Assembly: GCA_964387485.1 (NCBI GenBank)
Contig: CAYLWV010000021.1
Span: 1-20,327, forward strand
From: Fluviibacter sp964387485
GTDB taxonomy: Bacteria > Pseudomonadota > Gammaproteobacteria > Burkholderiales > Rhodocyclaceae
DNA length: 20,327 nt
Direction of reading: 5' to 3'
The notes under the pieces are model-generated. The model was given only the letters and a program-made list of their open reading frames with translations, ran no database searches and was not told the DNA's origin. Every line of letters begins with the position of its first letter. Positions within the stretch are counted from its first letter, which is position 1. Position numbers and translations under genes: made by a program. Below, one piece after another: positions 15,812 through 20,327 of this stretch.

Positions 15812-16471
15812 TCAGGCATTATCAATATATTGCACGGCATCGAACATCCGCACACTATCGGGGCGATACACCACCATCACGGTCAACAGCATGCCCGTCA
15901 GCCAGGCTTCAGAAAACCCGACCAGCATCCAGTAGAGCGCATAGTCTTCCAACAGCGGCCCCCAGGGCACGATCTGCGCCAGCCAGAGCACCAAGGTGAG
16001 TAGCCAGCCGGTGCATATCACCACAGCCGCCCCACCGAAAAATCCGCCCACAAAAATGAACACAAACACATTGGCTGGCAATCGACGCACCAGTGCAGCA
16101 ATCAGGACACTCAATCCAACAGGCCACAATATCAACAGCGCGGCATTTAGCCCGAACGTGGCCCAGGCGGCATCGGAGGACGCCATTGCGGCTGCCAGAA
16201 CAACCGTTAACGGCAACACGGCGAGCCGTGGACCGAACACCAGCGTGCACAGCATGCCCCCCAGCAAATGCAGGCTCAGCCCGTTCACCACCGTCGCCCG
16301 AATGTGCCATAGCACCAGCAAGGCCAGCATCGCGATCAGCAACGCCGGCCATTGTTCACAGACATCACGCCACAGGGTGCGCCAGGGGCATAGAAGTCGG
16401 ACATAGCCGACAGCGGTGATCAGAAAACCGGTGATCAGCCAGGCAGGATCAATCTCACCAGAGTAAATCAT
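15812..16471 (-). CDS. CbiM-like integral membrane protein (COG3235-type, orphan ECF permease-like)
   Basis: A 219-residue protein with six or seven hydrophobic segments. Landmarks are GLSLHLLGGML at 64-74, TFGLNAALL, a RRLPANVFVFIFVGGFFGGA stretch at 129-148, GFSEAWLTGMLLT and a terminal VYRPDSVRMFD. I recognise this as the COG3235 group, often labelled energy-coupling factor ABC transporter permease and related to the CbiM metal-transport subunit. The MHIPDG-type metal-binding N-terminus of true CbiM is absent. No CbiN, CbiQ or CbiO partners are seen nearby, so transport of Co2+/Ni2+ is only a guess. Its ATG overlaps the ppx stop by four bases (ATGA), implying translational coupling. Confidence 0.75.
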   Translation of the reverse strand: MIYSGEIDPAWLITGFLITAVGYVRLLCPWRTLWRDVCEQWPALLIAMLALLVLWHIRATVVNGLSLHLLGGMLCTLVFGPRLAVLPLTVVLAAAMASSDAAWATFGLNAALLILWPVGLSVLIAALVRRLPANVFVFIFVGGFFGGAAVVICTGWLLTLVLWLAQIVPWGPLLEDYALYWMLVGFSEAWLTGMLLTVMVVYRPDSVRMFDAVQYIDNA

Positions 16472-17973
16472 CGGCGCGTAGCGCGAATACGCAGGCGGAA
16501 ACCGGCCTCTTCCCAGATGGCAGTTTCGTCACGCAGCGCCGCCATGGTCATCGGGTTTTCATCTAGCCAGAGCGCCGGAATCTGCACCGTAAATCCGTTG
16601 ACGGTTTCGGAGGCCTGAATCAGCGGCACGCCGCTTTCCAGTCGCGAGCGATGCAGAATCGTCCCCAGGCGTAGTGCCAGAATCTGGCGCCAGGCAATAT
16701 CACTGCGTTCCAGACCATCGACCTTGTTCAGTTTGCCGCGGTGACACAGCACCAGCAGTGCCAGGCGGGCCTGATCCATTTTGGAAAAGCCGGGCATATC
16801 GGCATAGCCGAGAATATAGGCACCGTGCTTGTGATAGCCACTATGGGCGATCGACAAACCGACTTCGTGCAGACTGGCAGCCCAGCGGACAAACTGCACA
16901 TCGCGCTCAATCTCGTCGGCACTCCGCAGCTTCAGGCCCATCAGACCGGTAAAAATAGCCACCGCGGTCTCACCGACCCGTTCCGCCTGGCCAGACTCCA
17001 CTTGATACCGACGCTGGAAATGGCGGACCGTGGCCGTGCGCATATCGTGGTGATGAAAGCGGCCGAGCAGATCGTACAGAACACCCAGGCGCAGCGCGCC
17101 ATCGGCATAGTTCACCTGCTGGATGCCCAGCGTATCCATAATGGCCGACATAATGGCAATACCGCCTGGCAACACCGGAATACGGTCAGTCTTTACCCCT
17201 TGCAAGGGTAAGGCTTCGATAAACTTATGGCGCAACATCAGCGTGCAGAGCTTATCCAGACCGCTACGGGTAATCCCCGTGGTGCCGCGCGGATTCAGAT
17301 CGTTCTGTTCCAGAATATCGGCAATCGCCCGGGCAGTGCCTGAAGAACCGATGGCTTCGCCCCAGCCAGTCTGCTGATAGGCGTGGGCAATCAACGATAC
17401 TTCCTTGGCCGCCGCCATCTGCGCTTCACGCAAGCGCCGGCGGTCAATCATGCCATCCGGAAAATAGCGCAACGAATAGCTGACGCATCCCATGAACAAC
17501 GATTCCAGCTTGAGCGGCTTCATCCCGGCGCCGATGATGAATTCCGTCGAACCGCCACCAATATCAAACACCAGACGCTGCTGGTCAGATGCCGGCAACG
17601 AATGGACGGCGCCAATATAGATCAGTCGCGCCTCTTCCCGGCCGGCAATAATTTCAATAGGAAAGCCCAGGGCCGCTTCAGCACGCAGCAGAAAGCTGCT
17701 GGCATTCTTGGCCACGCGCAACGCATTGGTTGCCACGGCGCGTACCGCATCCTGTGGCAGGCCCCGCAATCGCTCACCAAAGTGTGACAACGCAATCAGG
17801 CCACGCTCCTGAGACGCCTCATCCAGGCTTTTATCCGCCTGCAAACCCGAAGCCAGACGCACCGGATCCTTGAGCGAATCCAGCGTATAGATCTGATCTT
17901 CGACAACGCGCCCCACTTCAAGGCGGAAGCTGTTAGAGCCCAGATCGACGGCGGCAATGGATTCGTACTGCAT
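16468..17973 (-). CDS. ppx: Exopolyphosphatase (Ppx/GppA family)
   Basis: Releases phosphate from the ends of polyphosphate; some relatives also hydrolyse pppGpp. The product is 501 residues (E. coli Ppx 513). The actin-like fold motifs are VDLGSNSFRLEVG at residues 9-21 (first phosphate loop), GREEARLIY at 111-119 with the catalytic glutamate (Glu113/114), and DIGGGSTEF at 137-145 (second phosphate loop). The C-terminal HD-like domain includes the AASLHEVG region. I start at ATG 17973, giving MQYESIAAVDLG as expected; a TTG at 17994 would add seven odd residues. It is divergent from ppk1 across 196 bases and heads the run to the CbiM-like and MATE genes. GppA cannot be fully excluded, but the ppk1 neighbour favours Ppx. 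Confidence 0.92.
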   Translation of the reverse strand: MQYESIAAVDLGSNSFRLEVGRVVEDQIYTLDSLKDPVRLASGLQADKSLDEASQERGLIALSHFGERLRGLPQDAVRAVATNALRVAKNASSFLLRAEAALGFPIEIIAGREEARLIYIGAVHSLPASDQQRLVFDIGGGSTEFIIGAGMKPLKLESLFMGCVSYSLRYFPDGMIDRRRLREAQMAAAKEVSLIAHAYQQTGWGEAIGSSGTARAIADILEQNDLNPRGTTGITRSGLDKLCTLMLRHKFIEALPLQGVKTDRIPVLPGGIAIMSAIMDTLGIQQVNYADGALRLGVLYDLLGRFHHHDMRTATVRHFQRRYQVESGQAERVGETAVAIFTGLMGLKLRSADEIERDVQFVRWAASLHEVGLSIAHSGYHKHGAYILGYADMPGFSKMDQARLALLVLCHRGKLNKVDGLERSDIAWRQILALRLGTILHRSRLESGVPLIQASETVNGFTVQIPALWLDENPMTMAALRDETAIWEEAGFRLRIRATRR

Positions 17974-18038
17974 GGCGTTCCCGGAAAAGCGCAAAAGTTA
18001 TCTAATTTTACCCCACTGGCATGAGCGCCTCGTGGCTA

Positions 18039-18057
18039 TTTTTGGCTTAATCAAAAA
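18039..18057. repeat. Inverted repeat in ppx/ppk1 intergenic region
   Basis: TTTTTG and CAAAAA form a perfect six-base dyad around GCTTAAT. It could be an operator or a weak bidirectional hairpin. It does not match the FNR/CRP spacing. Confidence 0.45.
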
Positions 18058-18130
18058 CGCTCGGCGGCTTATTTTCATGCCCCATCATGCACTTTCACGA
18101 AATTTAATAACCCTGTCACAATAGATATGC

Positions 18131-18153
18131 TTACTTTGAATATTTTACTTTGA
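18131..18153 (+). repeat. 9-bp direct repeat TTACTTTGA just upstream of ppk1
   Basis: TTACTTTGA occurs exactly at 18131-18139 and again at 18145-18153, a 14-base period, ending 16 bases before the ppk1 ATG. Placed over the presumed transcript start or leader, it is a candidate regulator or translational control site. Confidence 0.6.
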
Positions 18154-18169
18154 CGCAGCAGAACAATCC

Positions 18170-20281
18170 ATGAACTCAACGGCAACACACATCACGCATA
18201 ACCACGCCCCGCACAGCCATTTTCTCAACCGCGAACTGGGGCTGATCGCCTTCAACCGTCGCGTCCTGGCACAAGCGCAGGATGAGCGTGTGCCGCTGCT
18301 GGAGCGACTGTTCTTTCTGTGTATCGTCTCTTCCAACCTGGACGAGTTCTTCGAGATCCGCATGGCCGGCCTCAAGGAGCAGATCAAAGGCCACAGCCAG
18401 ACCCGCACCACCGATGGACGTCTGCCACAAGAAGCGTACAACGAAGTTTCTGCCGCCGTGCACCGCCTGGTGGCCGATCAGTACCGAGAGCTCAACGACA
18501 CCCTGCTGCCGGCCGCGGCCAATGAAGGTATCCGTTTTCTGCGCCGTTCGCAGTGGACCGACGCGCAACGGGAATGGATCCGCGATTATTTCTTCCGCGA
18601 GGTCATGCCCGTTCTGACCCCGATCGGGCTGGATCCCTCGCACCCCTTCCCGCGCATTTACAACAAGAGTCTCAACTTTATTGTCGAGCTGGAAGGCCGC
18701 GATGCCTTTGGCCGCAGCTCCGGCATTGCCATTGTGCAGGCACCACGCGTTCTGCCACGCATCATCCGCTTGCCGCAGGCGCTGACGCCGGAATCTGATT
18801 ACACCTTTATTTTCCTATCGTCGATTGTGCACGCTTTCGTCGGGGAACTATTCAGCGGCATGACGGTACAGGGCTGCTACCAGTTCCGCGTCACCCGCAA
18901 CTCCGATCTGTTTGTGGATGAAGAAGAAGTCAAAAACCTGCGCGCCAAGATCCAGGGGGAACTGCCACAACGTAACTTCGGTGATGCCGTCCGCCTGGAA
19001 GTGGCGGACAACACCTCGCCGGCCATGACCGAGTTTCTCCTCACGCAGTTCGGTCTCGAAGAAAAAGATCTGTATCGCGTCGAAGGCCCGGTCAACCTGG
19101 TCCGCCTGATGCAAGTGCCGAGCTGGGTGGATCGCCCCGATCTCAAGTTCCCCACCTTTGTGCCCGGCGACGTCAAGCGCCTGGAAAAAGGCAAGAACAT
19201 TTTCAACGTTATCCGCAAGGGTGATGTACTGCTCTACCACCCGTATCAGCGCTTTACACCGGTGATTCAACTGCTGGAATCCGCCGCCACCGACCCTCAG
19301 GTCGTCGCCATCAAAATGACGGTGTATCGCACGGGTACCGACTCCGTCCTGATGAACTCGCTGATCCGCGCAGCCCAGAACGGCAAGGAAGTCACGGTGG
19401 TCGTCGAACTGCTGGCGCGATTTGATGAAGAAACCAACGTCAGCTGGGCCACCAAGCTGGAAGAAGTCGGCGCCCACGTTGTTTACGGTGTGGTCGGTTA
19501 CAAGACTCACGCCAAGGCGCTGCTCATCCTGCGCCGGGAAGAAGACGACAGCGGTACCCCCATGCTGCGCCACTATGTGCACCTGGGTACCGGCAACTAT
19601 CACCCGCGAACCGCTCGCCTCTATACCGACTTCGGTCTGCTCACCTGCAACGAAGCCATCGGCATGGATGTCTCGGAAGTCTTCAAACAGCTCACCGGCC
19701 TCGGCCGTGCGCAGACCCTGCACTACCTCTGGCAGGCGCCCTTTACCCTCAGCGCCAATATGATGAAAGCCATCGAGGCCGAAAAACTCGCCGCTGAAGC
19801 TGGCCGCAAAGGCCGCATCGTCGCCAAGATGAACTCGTTGTTAGAGCCCGCCATCATTGAAGCTCTGTATGCCGCCAGCCAGGCCGGTGTGGAAATCGAT
19901 CTGATCGTGCGTGGCGTCTGTGCCTTACGCCCCGGCGTGCCCGGGCTATCAGACAACATCAAGGTCCGCTCCGTGATTGGCCGCTTCCTCGAACACACCC
20001 GCGTCTTCTACTTCTATGCTGACGGCGAAGAAAAGGTCTACCTGTCGTCCGCCGACTGGATGGAACGCAACTTCTTCCGCCGTATCGAACTGGCCTTCCC
20101 CATTCTTGATCCGCGCCTCAAGAAGCGCGTCATCACCGAAGGCCTCAAACTCTATCTGGCCGACAACCAGGAATCCTGGGACATGGATAGCGATGGGGTC
20201 TATACTCGCCGAAAACCGGGCCGCAACAAACCACATTGCGCGCAACAAGATATGGCGAATTTGCTCGGGAAAATTCTGTAA
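18170..20281 (+). CDS. ppk1: Polyphosphate kinase 1
   Basis: Polymerises the terminal phosphate of ATP into polyphosphate, reversibly. The 703-residue product (E. coli 688) has all four PPK1 regions: an N-terminal helical domain with FLNRELGLIAFNRRVL and SSNLDEFFEIRMAGLK; a head domain; and two phospholipase-D-like catalytic domains. Autophosphorylated His447 is in YKTHAKALLI (E. coli His435), and the second active-site His609 is in FLEHTRVFYF (E. coli His592). GTGNYHPRTARLYTDFGLLT, ARFDEETNVSWA and KVYLSSADWMERN are further signatures. The first 17 residues are not conserved and contain five histidines. ATG 18170 lacks a clear Shine-Dalgarno sequence. ppx is divergent rather than downstream as in E. 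coli, so synthesis and degradation are not on one transcript. A terminator hairpin follows. Confidence 0.97.
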   Translation: MNSTATHITHNHAPHSHFLNRELGLIAFNRRVLAQAQDERVPLLERLFFLCIVSSNLDEFFEIRMAGLKEQIKGHSQTRTTDGRLPQEAYNEVSAAVHRLVADQYRELNDTLLPAAANEGIRFLRRSQWTDAQREWIRDYFFREVMPVLTPIGLDPSHPFPRIYNKSLNFIVELEGRDAFGRSSGIAIVQAPRVLPRIIRLPQALTPESDYTFIFLSSIVHAFVGELFSGMTVQGCYQFRVTRNSDLFVDEEEVKNLRAKIQGELPQRNFGDAVRLEVADNTSPAMTEFLLTQFGLEEKDLYRVEGPVNLVRLMQVPSWVDRPDLKFPTFVPGDVKRLEKGKNIFNVIRKGDVLLYHPYQRFTPVIQLLESAATDPQVVAIKMTVYRTGTDSVLMNSLIRAAQNGKEVTVVVELLARFDEETNVSWATKLEEVGAHVVYGVVGYKTHAKALLILRREEDDSGTPMLRHYVHLGTGNYHPRTARLYTDFGLLTCNEAIGMDVSEVFKQLTGLGRAQTLHYLWQAPFTLSANMMKAIEAEKLAAEAGRKGRIVAKMNSLLEPAIIEALYAASQAGVEIDLIVRGVCALRPGVPGLSDNIKVRSVIGRFLEHTRVFYFYADGEEKVYLSSADWMERNFFRRIELAFPILDPRLKKRVITEGLKLYLADNQESWDMDSDGVYTRRKPGRNKPHCAQQDMANLLGKIL

Positions 20282-20304
20282 CCCAATGAGATTGAGCGTT
20301 ACTT

Positions 20305-20327
20305 AAGCTGGCCACTGGCCAGCTTTT
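20305..20327 (+). terminator. Rho-independent terminator after ppk1 (cut by window end)
   Basis: AAGCTGGCCA, one C, then TGGCCAGCTT form a perfect ten-base inverted repeat starting 24 bases after the ppk1 stop, followed by TTTT where at least two T remain outside the stem. The real loop is probably five bases. The T tract runs off the end of the window. Confidence 0.85.

Larger units (their letters stand above)
17974..18169. promoter_or_regulatory. Shared AT-rich control region between ppx and ppk1
   Basis: The only distinctly AT-rich stretch in the window. On the minus strand TAAAAT is a candidate -10 for ppx but lacks a good -35. Towards ppk1, TTAATA followed 16 bases later by TATGCT is a weak promoter candidate. 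CTTTCAC (18092-18098) and CTGTCAC (18113-18119) resemble Pho-box half sites, but their 21-base spacing does not form a full box. A dyad and a direct repeat are listed separately. Confidence 0.5.

Noticed and set aside
18848..19723. 291-codon open frame on the minus strand inside ppk1
   Set aside because: It lies opposite conserved PPK1 catalytic domains and has no family resemblance; such frames are common in GC-rich coding DNA.

Overview
The window is a compact, moderately high-GC piece of core chromosome from a gammaproteobacterium. The evidence is gene content and order: map-glnD with what looks like the divergent rpsB leader on its left, smc-zipA-ligA in one run, GlnD, and S-methyl-5'-thioinosine phosphorylase (known from Pseudomonas). 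Some features differ from the enteric pattern: a one-domain QueF, a Pseudomonas-like GalU and a ppx divergent from ppk. They suggest a non-enteric lineage, but I cannot name the genus. I see no insertion sequence, phage gene, tRNA, rRNA, CRISPR array or toxin-antitoxin pair.

Layout. (1) 1-284: a gene-free stretch. Its minus strand carries a plausible promoter followed by three hairpins, fitting the untranslated leader of rpsB lying beyond the left edge. (2) 285-3693, plus: map (methionine aminopeptidase) and glnD (nitrogen-signalling uridylyltransferase). (3) 13398 down to 3709, minus: a tightly packed run smc, zipA, ligA, galU, hpt, a SAM-dependent methyltransferase of unknown target, and mtnP. 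Gaps are at most 42 bases, and two junctions overlap. (4) 13555-14421, plus: queF and a small secreted RT0821/Lpp0805-like protein. (5) 17973 down to 14435, minus: ppx, a CbiM-like membrane protein and a MATE exporter, closely spaced or overlapping. (6) 18170-20281, plus: ppk1, divergent from ppx and ending in a strong hairpin terminator cut by the window edge.

How they work together. smc, zipA and ligA serve chromosome organisation, division and DNA joining. galU makes UDP-glucose. hpt and mtnP form two consecutive steps of a purine salvage route: methylthioinosine is phosphorolysed to hypoxanthine, which is converted to IMP. ppk1 and ppx make and degrade polyphosphate from opposite sides of a shared 196-base AT-rich control region, which holds a 9-bp direct repeat and a dyad.

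I found no convincing new defence or mobile system. The items most worth a second look are the rpsB leader candidate, the ppx/ppk control region, the uncharacterised methyltransferase coupled to hpt, and the orphan CbiM-like protein coupled to ppx.
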